A stretch of 64,000 nucleotides of DNA from Pleodorina starrii (GCA_030267565.1 BRXU01000015.1:805001-869000); one strand, 5' to 3'. Positions 1 through 44,705 are shown, numbered from the stretch's first letter. The notes: generated by a model from the letters alone, not told the origin. Program-made: numbers and translations.

Positions 1-1094
1 TGGCCTGCAACACGCAGCAGCGGATGGTCAGGGTCATGCGTCACACATCTTTACTAATACACGATTATAACTTTGCCCTTGGCGTGACCCCGCCTTCCGC
101 GCGCAGAATGGCATCTTCGCCGTTCTCTTCACACTCCGGTAAGCAATTGGATAAAATTGCTGACGAAAAGCTGGAGAACATGCATGCATGCATACACAGT
201 GATAAGGTACCAATATATTGTCCTAGTTTCCTAGCGAATGTGGCCGAGCCGTACGTAAACTAGCTATCCAATCACGCGCTGCCTGGTACCGCAGTCGGCG
301 ACGAGCTTACGAGGCGCAGCATTTGCACGTTTACACTTGGAATCAGTGCTTTTCACCGCCACCTGCCTCCAGTTTTCTTAGCAAACTCCATGTGACCTAT
401 GCCAATTACGCCACGTGCGTGGGTTCGGCCATGTGACGAGCACATACAAGAAGGGCCGATGTAGCGGGCTTTTGATACTGCTGTAACTAACACATACACA
501 TCCCAGCCTTCCACATACATATTTGTTGCCTTTATTTCATGGTGCCCGCTGCATTCACATTTCTTTCGGTGTCTCGTCCGCCGAATGCAGCACCTGCACT
601 TTTTATATATTTTCCTGTTGCCATGCATTCATAGATTACGTTACCAGCAATAGCCTGCACGTGCGTGTACCTCTACACGCACGCTGCCTAATGAACGTAT
701 CCACCGCCACCCCGCCGCACCTACCACGCGGGGCCGCCGGTCGGTCGGGTTGCGGTGCACCATCGTTTACAGGAAGGAGAACAACGAGGCCCGCATCCGG
801 ATACACTGGGCCCTGATACAAATATTTTTGGGAGCATGGCAGCTATTCATTACACTGATACATCCGGGAAGGCAGGGCTGGTCCATCAAACAAGAAAGCA
901 CGTAAGTCTGCTGTCTTTTTCTGCCCGCCGCACGTGCACCGCCGACCGACCGTTTACCTTGCGTGTGCGTGGGTGTACGGATGGCGAGTGCACGGCGGTG
1001 CGCTGGCAGCAGCATGATTGGCTGATGCCCGCTCACGCACAACACATGCACGTATTTGTATGCTAGCGGCAGCGGGAGCGGGAGCGGGAGCGGG

Positions 1095-1444
<350 letters not shown>

Positions 1445-2440
1445 GCTAGCGGCACAAATGCATGGTCACAACGGCGATAGTCTTCAATCAAAATTGCCGA
1501 ATTTTAATGTGCGTGCATTTTCATCTAGCCAGTGCTGGGCGCGCTAGCCTATCTTTCCGTTTCCGTCTACGAAAGGCGGGGGCTGGGGCTAGATATGTAG
1601 CTAGCTGCCCACATGGATGGGTGCACATGCATTCAGCAGTGCAGCGTTCGGCAAGCCGGGCCGTTGGCTCTACTCTTCCCGGGCCTGGAGCCCACTGTCA
1701 TAACGACGCACATGTAACACGCACGGTGGTTACAATACCGTGCGTGCAGGTGCCGTACAAACAGCTAACATCAAAGCCTAAGAAAGGCATCGCACATCAT
1801 ATCAATACGATAACCCTTTGCTCCGCTCGACGAAGCATTACATTGGTATCGAGACCAGTACTGTCGTATACTCTCTCAGAGGACGCCAGTTCAATCCCTG
1901 GCTGTCACTCAGCATATCGCTGTGTTGCGTGCCCACTTATCGCTCAGCGATTGGTGCAGAAGTCTGTCAAAGGTGCGATGAGCTGCTGCCTAATAAGAAA
2001 TGTGTCGTCCGCCGGTGCGTGCATGTGTCGTGCATTTGCGTGCGCCCCGCCACTGCAGGGCATGGGTCATCTTGAGCGCTCTAAGCTTCGATTGGCTCTC
2101 GGACATGGTGAGTACAATACTGCTTTTGTATGCATGATGTGGGGACATGGGTAGGCACCATCGCACGCCGACGATACACATGCATGCATGCATGCTTTAT
2201 GGCCTCCCAACGAATCTATTCACGCCAACCATTAACTCCGATTCACAGCGAGCGATTGTCACAAAACGCGAGTAGCTTGAGTGGAGAAAATACTCGACTA
2301 CGGTTCATGATGAGTACTTGCTCCTGGACGTACAATATATATCGAGATTGATATTGGTGTCTTGATTGCTTGCTTACATGATCGTCACCTGCTTGCTTAC
2401 ATGATCGTCACCTGCTGTGTCCTGCTGTGTCCAAGTGCAG

Positions 2441-33415
<30,975 letters not shown>

Positions 33416-33705
33416 AAACGGTCCTCTTTCGCTCTTGGCCCTTCCCTCCATGGAAGCAGAGTTCCCTACAGACGTGCGTACACCGGCTGGCTTCGTAGCA
33501 ACAGCGCGCCCATGCCTGCTTGTGTCTATATCTGTATGGACCATCCCTCCTAATCGGCTGGCCTCGATTTAAGGCCATGCAAACGGACAGATGACCTTAA
33601 CACCCATCTAAAATGCGCGTATGCTATGCGCATACGCATGTACGTAGTAATCAGCTAGCCTTGGTTCCGTTCCTCGATCGGGAGCAATCCGTTATCAACG
33701 GCCCC

Positions 33706-36700
33706 TCAGGGCGGCGAAGCCGCCGCCGCCGTCGCCGCCGCCGCCGCCGTCAGCCTGGCCGTCAAATCGTCCGCCCGCCGCCGCATCTCGCCCGTCATCT
33801 CCGGCGACAGCCCCTCCTCCAGTCGACGGATGGCGACGTCGATGGCGGCGTTCGACAGCCTCGCGGCGCCGCCGTACCAGGCCTGACTGGCGTTCATTAC
33901 GGCGGCGGTCAGCGGCGAACCGGCGTTGACCAGGCGGACCAGCACCTGCGTGCGTGCGTTGATCAATACACATGTAGGATTCGACGATTACAAGGGGAAC
34001 CGGTTTTCACACCGGTTGCTAGCCGTACAGGCTAGACAGATTGTAGGTTTCCACCCGCCGTTTGTACGACCGTTCGTTCACGCACATTAAAGTATGGTAA
34101 GGCCGTTTATGCGCAACCGGTACTGCATACACGTTGCGTGTCAGTCAGATAATAGGTTGAAAGTAGTGATACTCACGACGACGGAAGCACGACGACGAAT
34201 GTGCGGCGCAGTGTTAGTTTTGGCCCTACTTGCGATGTGTATACATTTGGCTTTATGTCGGCAGGCAGGAACACGTGGCCCTGCGTGCGTTTCATGACCC
34301 AGAGCAAGCGTGTGCAACCGATAACAAATGAAGCGCCTTTCATTCCAATGCGAAGTTTTGTTTCCATTCCGTGGGACGACAGCGCTGCCTCTGGATGGAT
34401 ACTCGGACATATACCGACAGGCACCGTATTATTTGCACTGCTTCCGTACGGCCGTACCCGCAGTACAGCCTCGACGCGCAGCGCTGCCGCCTCCGACACG
34501 AGCTGCGACGCCCGCACCGCCTGTTGTGCGCTCGTGTTTGCGAGGCGCTGCGTGGCGGCGGAGACGGCAACGTCCGACAGCACGCGCACGGTCGCACCGC
34601 CCAGCGGGAACAGCTGTTGTAGTCGGCCCAGCTGCCCGTCGCCGTCGCCGCCAGCGGCGCTTCCCAGCAGCTGCTGCATGCGCTGCTGCAAAGGTCCCCC
34701 GCGGCCGCCGCCGGCAATAATGCCCCGCTGCCGTCTACTGCCGTCCGCCGTGTCCTCGCCCTCATCTTCAGGCCCCGATGACGCCTCACTGTCGCCGATA
34801 CCTCCCACGTTACGATCCTCTCCTACGAAGATCGGGCGGATGGTGTTGGCATCATCATCTTCAACATAATCATCACCCTCCAGGCCGTTTGGTTGGGGGC
34901 TCGGGCCACCACTGGCTTCTGTCCCCGCGGGCTGCTGCTGCTGCTGCTGCTGCTGTTCCTGCGACTGCCGAAAACTTGCGGTGTTATCATGGCTGCCGTT
35001 CGACCCTTTCGGCCATAGCTGCGGGAGCTGGTGATGTGGTAGCAGGAGGCTTCCATCGGCGGATACGTCGTCCATAGCCGCCCCAGGCACGGCACTTGCA
35101 CCACTGGCGCCGGCACTAGTAGTGGTATTTCTGCTGCCAGTAGCGCTGGTTACGGTTGCAATCTGTGGCGCGGCGGCCGGATCGGCCGCAGGGTTTCCCA
35201 GGGTCGATCCTGGAGCGGCATCAGGCCCGCCACCACCCGCAGGTGGTGGTACAGGCGGTTGCTGGCCACGAACGTTGTGACCCATGGGTCGGCGGGGCGC
35301 ACTGGTGTTGCGGCCAGTGCGCTCCGACTGCGCCGCGTCGTCCTCGCGGTCGTCATCATCACCGCGGTCGTCATCATCGCGGCCGTCGCTGCCGTCGTCG
35401 AAGTCCGCCCCCTCGGCTGCCTCATGGCTCATGTCGTAATAGTCTGTATAGCCGTACCCGTTGTCCATGTAATCGCTTCGGTAGGCGGGGCCGGTACGCT
35501 CCACGAAGGCCCGGTACTCATCGAATGTCTGGAATTGGCGAAAGGAACAGTGAGAGACGGGTCACTCGCTGTCGCGCAGCCCTGAATTTAGTAAATATTT
35601 CTCTGAGCCACTCACTCATCAGACTTAAAGATTTAATATTGGCGGTCGCGCAACCGCCTCCCCGCTGCGGTCGCCTACCCGCTATCCCAGTCGCCGCCGG
35701 TCGCCTACACGCTATCCCAGTCGCCATCCGCCTCCATCTCCCTGACCCCTGGCCCGCTGCTGACGCCTTCGCTGCCATTGCCTTCGCTCCCGACCAGCCC
35801 CTGCTTGTGTCGACCAATGTCGTCCCGGCTACGGCTACCGCCGCGGTGGCCGCCTATTGTTCCCGAAACCCCTGGCATAAATTAATTTCTGTAAATATTT
35901 AAATTAAGCTTGTTCCAAATTTGTTATGTATTTGTTTGGGACATGACCCTGTGAGCATGGTTATAAACAGCAGCAGAGGGTTATAAAAATCAAAAGGAAT
36001 CATGCACGCACAATAATTTCACGTTCCCTTTCATGATATAGATATCATCATACGTAAAATTCGGTTGACATTAAAAGGGAAAGTACCAAACGAAATGGGA
36101 CAAATAAACAATATCCGCGGAATCCGTAGCTAGATAGCTCCGCCGAAGCTAGTGCCGCCGGGATACATGCCCTACCAAAGAAACCCCTGTTTAAATCTGG
36201 CCAATACTGCGACGGAATGGCGAGCTTATTTGGCATCAATCGTCAGCAAAGGCAACAAGTCCTAAACCATCAGTGTGTCAAAACATCATGCGCCAAGCAG
36301 TTGCCCGCCCCTGCCCGCCCAGTGAAGTGCCCCCCAGTGCCCAGTGCACCCCTGGGCGCTTCGCGCTGGGGCCCCGCCCAAAAAACCTGGAGGTTGAACC
36401 ACTCTAGGCAAAAAGGCGCCAGGCCGGTGGGCGTCTGCGTGCCGATGACGACGCCGCTGGTGTTGCGCGCGCGCGCCGCTGCGGCGAGCCTCCCCGATGG
36501 CAGCGAGATGGTGCGGTTTCCAGAGCCATCGTTGCCGGCGTCGCCGTCACGTAGAAGATTCAGCCCCGTGGTAGCCAGGCCCGTTTGGAGAACCTGACGT
36601 GCACAAAGAGTCGTACATGGAACGAAGGCAGTTTCGGAGTCTGCGTGCGTATGTACATGAGCCTGGGTTACGTGGAACTGGTGACGGGATGGAGCTGGTA

Positions 36701-39700
36701 TGTGGATGGCAGGAGCGAAGCTAAATCATAACGCTAGCTTGAAGCGCGCGGGTTGAACAAAGCGCATAGGCCCTATGTATCAACATTTGCTTCGTTCCGC
36801 CATCAGCACGCAGCAGAGTGCGTGAGTAGCCGGAAAGTCACACACGCGAACTCCAACCCGCTTGTTTGTATATATGTAGTCCAATCTGCTGACCATGCCA
36901 ACCAGCTAGATAGCAGCGCGCGTCGGGTCGCACCTACCTGGGTACATGTGATCGGGTCCCACGGCGAAAAGATGTTGTAAGGGTACGCGATAACCTGGCC
37001 GTACTGCTCGACCCGTGGGTCTGCGTGCGCGCACGTAAGAAGCACGAAGTGAAGTCCATCAAACTTTGATTCGCTCAGAACACTGGCGGCGGCGGGCGGG
37101 CCCTATGTCCCTCCGCTGCGGTTCGGTTAAATTACACCTGCTGTTAGCGCGGTCGTGTGATCCACAGAAATATCCGGTCGTCATCATGCCCCACGGCATG
37201 TAACCCGCAGTAGTGTCACGTGTAAGCTTCCATGCTACTTATCCGCTTACTTACCCGCAAAATTGACGAGCGCGTTGGTCTGACCCACCGCCTCAACACC
37301 CGCGAAGCCCAGCGGCTCGTCCCCGCGGGACACGATGGCCCGCGACACTGCCGGAGTGGTGCTCGGCAGGTTCAGGGAGCTCGCTTGGGACTTCATTTCG
37401 TCCAACGAACGAAACGTATGGACGAACGTATGGACGGACCAGTAGCAGGCGGTGTAGGTAAGGAGCAAGTTCGAAGTACGTAGTAGAGCGCGGACGACGG
37501 ATAAGATGACATGCATGAGGCCAGCGGGCAGGGGCGGAAGCAAATGAGGCACGAGACACATACAGTCGTTCAGTGCGTAAAGATCGTGGCCGCGTGCGTG
37601 CAGTGAAACACGAAGACGAAGCGCACCAGCAGTCATGCCTTCTGCAGCGTCCTAGAGGCGTAGTGCATGTGTCGTACAGATCTCGCGCGCTCGCCCGGAA
37701 CGCACCTGCTGAAGCCCGCATGCCAAACCCACCTGGGACGTGGAGACCCCCAGGCTTCCGCTGAGCGCGTTGGCGCCGATCTCCGTCACGAAGTAGTACC
37801 CGCCCGCGGCGGTAATGCCCGAGGGCCCCGTGTCGGCCTCGCCCAGGAAGTAGCCGCGGCTGGGGAACAGCGAGCAGCACTCTGCGGCGGGCGGGCGGAT
37901 CACCGGTACCGGTGCGGTAATACGGTCCGCGTGCGTGCGCCACCTATTTATGGTCGCTGACTACTCGTGCTAGGTGTCTGGTTGATAAGAAAGATAAGTG
38001 CTCCACGCAGCAGGTAGGCACGTGCATGTGGATATCGGCGCGGGCACCACGGCTGCGGAAGAACGGCGACGGCGGCGGCGCGTCGATGGCGCCAGTGGTT
38101 GCGGTCACCATCCAAAATCAGCCCCTCCTCCGGTCGCGCTAACACATACAGCGGGCCCTGCTGCGAGCGTCGATACGACAGGAACACAACACAGGTCAGG
38201 CAGTGGTTGTTGCTTGGAAGCACTCACGAAAGAATTTGGGTACGACAACCCAGGCCGCGGTGGCGGCTGACGGGCGGCCCTGACCGCCTTCGCCGGTGAC
38301 CGCCGCCCACCAGCGGCCCTGACTGGGGTTGAATGCCAAGGCCTGCGATCCAGCAAGATGGCATGACCCCGCGAGCAACACGCATGTATGGCAAGGCGTA
38401 GTACCGGCAAGCTGAAGCCTGTCTGCCAAGCAGCCGCCGCGATGAGCGTAAGAAAAGAGCGCGCCGCCGCGAGGCGAACGCGAGCAGAGGGAGGGAGGGA
38501 GGCCATCGGGCCGCTGCGCGCACGACTCGCATCACGTGGACCGGCTGGCTGCCTGGTAGTGCATTATCGTCGCAAACCACCACTGCACCACAGCTTCGCC
38601 GGTCGAATTATGTGTCCATCCGGTCGGATTATGTGTCCATGTATGTGGAAAGCTATCCGGGCCATCCAGAAAAATGAGGCCCGCTTTTTGCTCACCGCTG
38701 AGGTCGCGAAGCCCGCGCCCACGTTGACTGTGCCATCGCGAGTGAGACGGAACTTCCGGTCGCCACCCAGGCTAGCGCTGACCTGACCCGAGGGGGCCCC
38801 GGCGTACCTGCGTGCGCCCATGCACGGCGCAAACGTGCTTATGTGTAGTGCGCACGCGCGCGCTGCACGGGGCCATTGCGCGCTTAGGTCGAGGCGGAGG
38901 CGGTGGTGGTACTGAGACAACGGTGCTGTGTGGTGTTGTCATCACTTGTTGTAGCGTGAAAGACGAGGCGAGGTTGGATGGACGGTGGCGGGAGTGGTGC
39001 GTGAGAGGTGACGTGAGTGCGGCTGGGACAGAGGTAGGGTTGCACGGCAGAGATGCGCACGTTTAGCTAGCTAGCCTGGCTTAGCCTGGCATGTGGTTTC
39101 GGTTTCCCGCCTCCACTGCTGCATTGCACGGTATCATACGTGGTTACCATCCAGCAACCTGATACCACCCTGCTCGTTCAACCGCCCGGCGCGCGAGCCT
39201 TCTTGGTTGTCTACTTCGGTCCCTGCTGGCTGCGACCTACGAAGTGCCCTGCAGATGGACCGCAAGTACACCACCAACCAGACCGCCAAGGCAAGGCAAT
39301 AATGCCCATCGTTCGACAGCTATTCGCCCGAAGCCACCTACAACGTAATTGAGTTGATATCCAGGATGCGGGGTCCGATATAAAGCTGCTGCAGCCGGCG
39401 GCGGCCGTTGCCCTTGCCGCCGCCGCCCCACTCCGCGACTCCGGCCACCGGCCTGCTGCTGCCGGCGCCATCCATATTAAAAGGGGCGCCTGCTGCCCGA
39501 CGGTCGTCATCGGCGTCTGGGCGCGCCGGCTGCTGGCGCGTTCCGCCGACGCCACCACTGCTGCTGCTGCCGCGGCCTTTCGTGCTGCGGATGTTGGCGG
39601 CCGCCCAATCGGGCCAATCGCCCATCGGGTAGCCAACGTTATTTATTATCCTCGCCGCGCGTTGCTCCCACAGCAGTTCTTCCCCGTTAAGTGCCGCCTG

Positions 39701-40258
39701 CGCTCGTGGACCTCTGCCTCCTGGGTTAGCGGGCTGCCTTACGCGGGGAGCGCCCGCTGCTGGTAGCAGTCGCCCGCTGCCGCTGACGATAAGCGCCGAC
39801 GCCGCCGCTGGATTGGGACTTGAAGCATCGTCGACGGAGGCGACGGCGGCGCCGCTGCCACCACCGCTGAGGCGTCGCCACCGGGCCGCGGCCGCGGATC
39901 GTGGGAGGTAGCCCTGCAGTACGACCGCTGAGCGTGGAGGCCCAAACGCGGCGGCGGCGGCGGTGGCACCGCCGTCAGGAGCCGTATTATCAGGGTTTCT
40001 GCTGTGGAGTCCGTTGACAGGGGCAGCGGTGGCGGCCGGTGCTGCAGTGGCGGCAGGCGCGTTTACAGCTGCAGGCCGCTGCCAGCCGGACGAGCCCGTG
40101 CTGCAGAGCTGTCCGGAGCTTAGGAAAGGGAGGGTTAGGCACAAGAGCGCCAAATGCAGGAGCTCCCTGGGCCCAGCTGCGCTGAGTCGTAGCGGTCTGG
40201 GATCTGTCCGCTGCGAGCGCGTCAATGCGTCTGCCGGCTTGTGCGCCTTTACAACCAT
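33706..40258 (-). CDS. Predicted secreted or cell-surface protein, family unknown
   Basis: Ten exons on the minus strand: 40258-39342, 39248-39140, 38782-38696, 38342-38228, 37881-37733, 37390-37255, 37020-36938, 36593-36387, 35528-34458 and 33945-33706. They sum to 3,114 nt, 1,037 residues plus TGA, with every junction in phase. Residues 33-48 (LLHLALLCLTLPFLSS) look like a signal peptide or anchor preceded by a basic N-terminus. The middle (exons 3-8) reads as a folded, Gly/Trp/Tyr-containing domain (FNPSQGRWWAAVTGEGG, GYYFVTEIGANALSGS, VIAYPYNIFSPWDPITC). Next comes an acidic, Pro/Gly/Ala-rich stretch with a Gln run, and a C-terminal Ala-rich helical part. There are several NxS/T sites. 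One extra exon may hide in 37900-38165. I do not recognise the family. Less certain points: the AAG acceptor before 37390 and the donor after 39140. Confidence 0.65.
34931..34956. repeat. (CTG)n / poly-Gln codon run
   Basis: About nine CTG units on the + strand encode a Gln run on the minus strand in the largest exon of the secreted-protein gene. Confidence 0.9.
36347..36386. repeat. Dispersed GC-rich repeat, copy b
   Basis: Inverse copy of 9214-9258. It starts at the donor side of exon 36593-36387, so the intron of the minus-strand gene begins inside the repeat. Confidence 0.6.
38600..38641. repeat. 21 bp tandem duplication
   Basis: CCGGTCGAATTATGTGTCCAT is followed by the same unit with one change (GGATT for GAATT). 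It lies in an intron of the secreted-protein gene. Confidence 0.85.
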
Positions 40259-40945
40259 CTGGAAATGCCGGAGCCAGTGCAGTGTCAGGATTAAGTGAAG
40301 CGGTTGGTCTCTCTGATGCTGTGTAGGGAAGGAAGCGTAACGATGTGATGCCTTGCGATGCCACACACGGGAAAAGGCCAGTTAGGTGATGGGAGGAGCC
40401 CAGCAATTAAAATTTCCGTTCTTGATGAAATGCACAAGCCGTTATCCTGTCCACGTCTGGCTTTCGTCTGGAGGGCGTCTGCCGTGTTACCCTCTGCGCG
40501 ATTAATGTCGAGCCGTCCTAGAAGAAGTTTAGTTTCTCTGGTACGCTAAAATGCTTTGAAAGTGTGTTTTACAGGCATAAGGAATGTGATGATGGTATCA
40601 GACTGCTTCCACTGTTGTCGTCGTTCGAACGGTTAAAGCTAGATAGATGCTGGGGAGCTAAGCATGCACAAATTTTACATGCATATGCGCATACATAGGT
40701 ATACTTCTCAATTTTGCATCGATTTTTTTGGCAAAGTGGCTTTCCTGAGGAAGATGCCTCCGCGAGCCAACTCCCTAACCGACAGCGATCCCAACTGCCC
40801 GTACCACGCAATCGGATTTTCGGATACAGTTGCAAAACGTCAAGACGATGCTTGCCAGATCATATGCAAAAGTTTCGTCTGGAGGGCGCTAGGGCACACT
40901 ACGTGAGCACACCACACAACCTGGAGTCGACAAGGACACCATCCG
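40259..40945. promoter_or_regulatory. Divergent intergenic region between the secreted-protein gene and the zinc-ribbon gene
   Basis: 687 bp separate the two start codons, which face away from each other, so both promoters should lie here. I see no clear TATA box or other recognisable element. TTTCGTCTGGAGGGCG occurs at about 40461 and 40869. Confidence 0.4.
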
Positions 40946-43900
40946 ATGGCGTCTGGCGTTAAGACTGATACCAGCAAGCGCTTAGGAGCATTGCTGCTGC
41001 AGGGATGGGCGATGCTTGCGGAAAACTGCCCGGACTGCAAGGTGAAGACAGTGTCCCCAACTGCGCGGCCGCAATTTCCTGCTGATCACCTTAAGCAAGA
41101 TCACCCGTTTTAATGCTTCATTGAATAATGCGGTCCTACAGTATTCACGTTCATCCGAAAGAAACGGCCCTCTCGCCGGGGCTTTCCTTTGTCGGCTGGA
41201 ATAATGACCGGTGATAACCTCCATTGCTAATTCTGCTATACCGTTAAGCATTGAAATGCGGCCCGCATTGTCTGTCGGCTCCCAAGGTTCCGCTGATGAA
41301 GGAGCGGGCATCAGACGAGCGGCTGTGCGTCAACTGCGACACCACATTCGTGCCCGACGGTCAGGTAGGCATACAGTGGATGTCGAGAGCGCATGGTCTC
41401 TCGTCCTATACCCGGCAGGTGCCGTCGCGTTGACGCCGACTGCTCGTCTTGTACGCCATCCACACTGCCGCGTGCAGGGCCTCCGTCCGACGAACAGGTC
41501 ATCCCCGAAGCAGACAGAGGGAGAGCTACAGCAGCGGGAGCAGCAGACGGAGCAGCAGGACGGCTCTGAAGGGGGCAGTACGGACGATGCCTCGTCGTAC
41601 AGCTACGACCCGCGCGCGGACCCTCGCCTGGGGCCGTTCGCATCCGCGGCTTCGGATCGCCCTCCAGACGATGCCGGTCCGCTGCAGTCCAGCGTCGCAC
41701 GGGGCTCGCGGGCGGTAACACCACTCACAGGAGCAGCCGAGCGCAGGAGCGGCAGCCACGGCGGCACCGCCGCCACAGCAGCAGCAGCAGCAGCAGCGCC
41801 GGCGACGGCGAATACACCCGATCCTTACGGTCCACGCCACGCCGGCGCTGCGGTCTCCTCGGCTGGCGCAGCTGCTGCTGCTGTGCCAGGCGCTGGCGGC
41901 AGCGGCAGCGGCGGTGGGCCCCCTTCTACGGCAGCCGATCCGGTCGAGAATGTGGCGGACCTGTTGGCGGCTAAGATGCTCCAGGTGCGCAAGCCCAGTA
42001 ATAGTCAACCCAGAGAGCATTGGCAAAGGGGTGGACAGCGGGGCCCTTTTCCGGGCAGGGCGCGTATGGGAATCGAGTTGCTCAGCGACAGCACGGACGG
42101 CAACGAGGAAGGGCGCGCGAGACCCGCGCCCAGAGACGGCCCCGAAGGCCTCAACACCGCCCATCCAATGTACAGACCACATGTAGCATGATGCCGTCAG
42201 CCGGGCTTCGGCGCCTGCGATGGAACGAAGGGCCGGAAATATGATGTGCTCTTGTCGTGGGAATATGATGCGGAAAAGGCAACCCTTTCTTTCAAAGCAA
42301 CCCTTTCTCCCCGCGCTGAGCTCCCGCATCTGCTGCGCTGTGCTGTGCCGTGCTGTGCTGTGCCTTGCTGTGCTGTGCTGTGCAGGGCTGGGCGCTCCTG
42401 GACAAGTACTGCCCCAGGTGTGTGTGCACCGCATGTTTGTATGTTCGGGGGAGAGGGGCAGGGCCTACTCCTCACGGTTTGGTCTACGCTCTCGTTTATC
42501 GCATCGCAAGAAAAAGCATGCGGTTGGGTCTGCGCTCTGTGGGTGTAGGGTTTCGCGGGCATCGCGGTGCGCTCCACCGGGCCTGAGCTCCTGCAGTCGT
42601 TGTGCGGGAGTAAAGCACGGTGGCGCGACGAGCCGCCCCACAGTGCACTGCTGTCCGGCCAATAGGATCGCTCGCCCGCCCCTTCGCCCGCCCCTTCGCC
42701 CGCCCGCCCCTTCGCCCGCCCGCCCCTTCGCCCGCCCGCCCGCCCGCCCGCCCGTGGGGACCAGTTGCAACACCGTGCTTGTCCGGTCAAAGGCCAACAA
42801 GCGCATGTTCTGCGTTGCGTGCGACATCTGGGTAGTGTCGGAGGCCGACAACCAGCAGCACCAGCAGCAGAAGCCCCCGGCGGCAGGGCAGCAGTCGCAG
42901 CCGGATGAGGCTCGGATGGGCGCGCAAGGGCCCAGCGGTCAGCCGCACCCACAGCCGGCGCCAGTGCCGGCCGCGCCCTCCCTGGGCGCGAGACAGCCGC
43001 CACCGCAGCAGCTTCCGGCAGGCGCCTCGCCCCGGCAGCTACCGCCGGCACCGGCGCAGCAGCAGCAGCAGCCGTTGATGCAGCTGCCGCTATTGTACCA
43101 GCAGTTCTTCACGCCGACGGCAGCGGAGGCGGAGGCGGCGGGCGACGGCGCCGGAGTCTGCCCGCTTGGCTCCTCTCCACCGCAGCAATGGGTGAGTAGG
43201 GCCGGTCCTGTAAGATGTCTGTGCAGACTTTCGGTGTCAGTCAGCAGCCTTTCGGTGATCCGCCGCCCGAGCAGCGCCCACCGTGCCCTGCCCAGTCAGG
43301 CAGCAGGTCTGCCATGGCACGGCACGGACATGCACGGAACGGCACGGCACGGCAGGCCGCGAGATTAGCTTTTGTTTCTGGGAAGAAGAGTGCTGCGTTA
43401 TTAAGGACCCAAATTTGGTGTGCAAGTTGCAATGGTTTGGTGGTATGCGCGGTCTCCGCGCTCTCGCGAACACCGCTACCGTGGGCGGCGCCCTGACGAC
43501 CACGCGCGGAAGACGACCCGGGGGCCTGACACTGACATGACCACGCCCAGGACCACGCGCATCCCGCCCGGGAGGCTTCCGCGAACGCGGCACGCGAGCT
43601 TGAGGGCGCCCTCAGGAAGGGGGAGGGGTCAATGGGCATTTATGGGGTGAGGCGCGGAACCATCGGCCCGCCCCCGCCACCCAACACAAGGCATCCCGCG
43701 GGCCTGCTATCTAGCCACGGCCACAGCCTTGCAGCCCCGGCGCCAACCGTAACCGGCGGGCCCACCCGCTGTCACCCGCTTCAACCCGCTTCAACCCGGC
43801 CACCTCCCACCGCTGCGGTGATTTGCACATCACCTTGCGCCCTGCGCCTGGCCTACTTGACGGCGCAACCCCTCCGCCCCGCATCTCAACAGCCCGGGGG

Positions 43901-44705
43901 AGGTCCCCCCTGGAGCCCCGAGACACTCCTCGGACCCCTCCACCACCACAACCAGCAGCATCAGCAGCAGCAACAGCAGCAGACGCAGCACCTACGGCAA
44001 GCGCGGCAGGCACCCTCGTCAGGTCAGGGCATCAGCGGCAACGGCGCCGCCGCCGGCGGCGACGGCGGCAGCGGCAAGCAGCCCAGCGGCACCGCGCTGC
44101 TTCTGACGATTGGCAGGACGGTGGCCGTGAAGTGAGTCGGATCTGCCGCCCTGCGGCGGCGTGGGGAGCAGCACGCGCGGGCGATTGCTGCAATGCCGCC
44201 CTTGCAACGATGCGGGTGGGGGCGTTACGAGTAACGCACCGCGGCGATGGGGGAAGGCGGGCGGTTTTGGGCGGTGTTGGGCGGCCGCACCGCACCGCAC
44301 CGCACCGCACCGCACCGCACCTCACCGCACCTCACATCTGACGGACCCTCCCCATGAACGAGCGAGAGCCTTGTGCTGCCTTCATTCCACACGCCCGCGG
44401 GGTTACTTCCGCGCGCTATTCTGCATCTCCACTGCCAACCCCACTCCCAGCACCGCCGCTCTTTTTCTGGCCTCAGCGGTGAATGCACTTCTGCGTTATC
44501 TAGATGGCTCAATGGCGCATCGCACTACAAACCCTCCACAGTCCACATCCTCACACCTCCACACCACCTCTGGCGCAGGATGGCGGAGGCTCAGGGGCTG
44601 CTGGAGCGCACGCCGGCGGTGGACACGGAGCAGGCTCGGTCGTACGTAGCACTCATCAGCGAGTGCCTGGACCTGCTCTCCAAGCTGCACAGTCTGCAGC
44701 AGTGA
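40946..44705 (+). CDS. Protein with two ZNRD2/SSSCA1 (autoantigen p27)-type zinc ribbons
   Basis: Eight exons: 40946-41041, 41287-41364, 41478-41984, 42386-42417, 42765-43191, 43551-43646, 43893-44131 and 44579-44705. They give 1,602 nt, 533 residues plus TGA, with all phases matching. The first domain reads LGALLLQGWAMLAENCPDC, later CVNCDTTF. The second reads VADLLAAKMLQGWALLDKYC, later CNTVLVRSK and MFCVACDIW. Each has the LLxGWxxxxxxCPxC..CxxC layout of the ZNRD2/SSSCA1 family, whose human member has one copy. The rest is Gln/Pro/Gly/Ala-rich, with a short helix in 43551-43646 and a Leu-rich helix at the C-terminus. In each domain an intron splits the ribbon at or just after its first CPxC region. 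Role unknown; a small zinc-binding adaptor is likely. Confidence 0.8.
42330..42385. repeat. TGTGC-type tract at a 3' splice site
   Basis: GCTGTGCTGTGCC..GCTGTGCTGTGCAG runs directly into the acceptor of the 32 nt exon at 42386, in place of a usual pyrimidine tract. Confidence 0.75.
42665..42755. repeat. CGCCCGCCCCTTCGCC-type tandem repeat
   Basis: Imperfect units of GCCCGCCCCTTCGCCC and then CGCC runs lie in the intron just before the exon at 42765. Confidence 0.85.
44285..44335. repeat. (CCGCA)n pentanucleotide tract
   Basis: About eight CCGCA units with CTCA variants at the end, in the last intron of the zinc-ribbon gene. Confidence 0.9.

Noticed and set aside
1880..1910. GTTCAATCCC, like a tRNA B box
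   Set aside because: No matching A box or cloverleaf arms around it.
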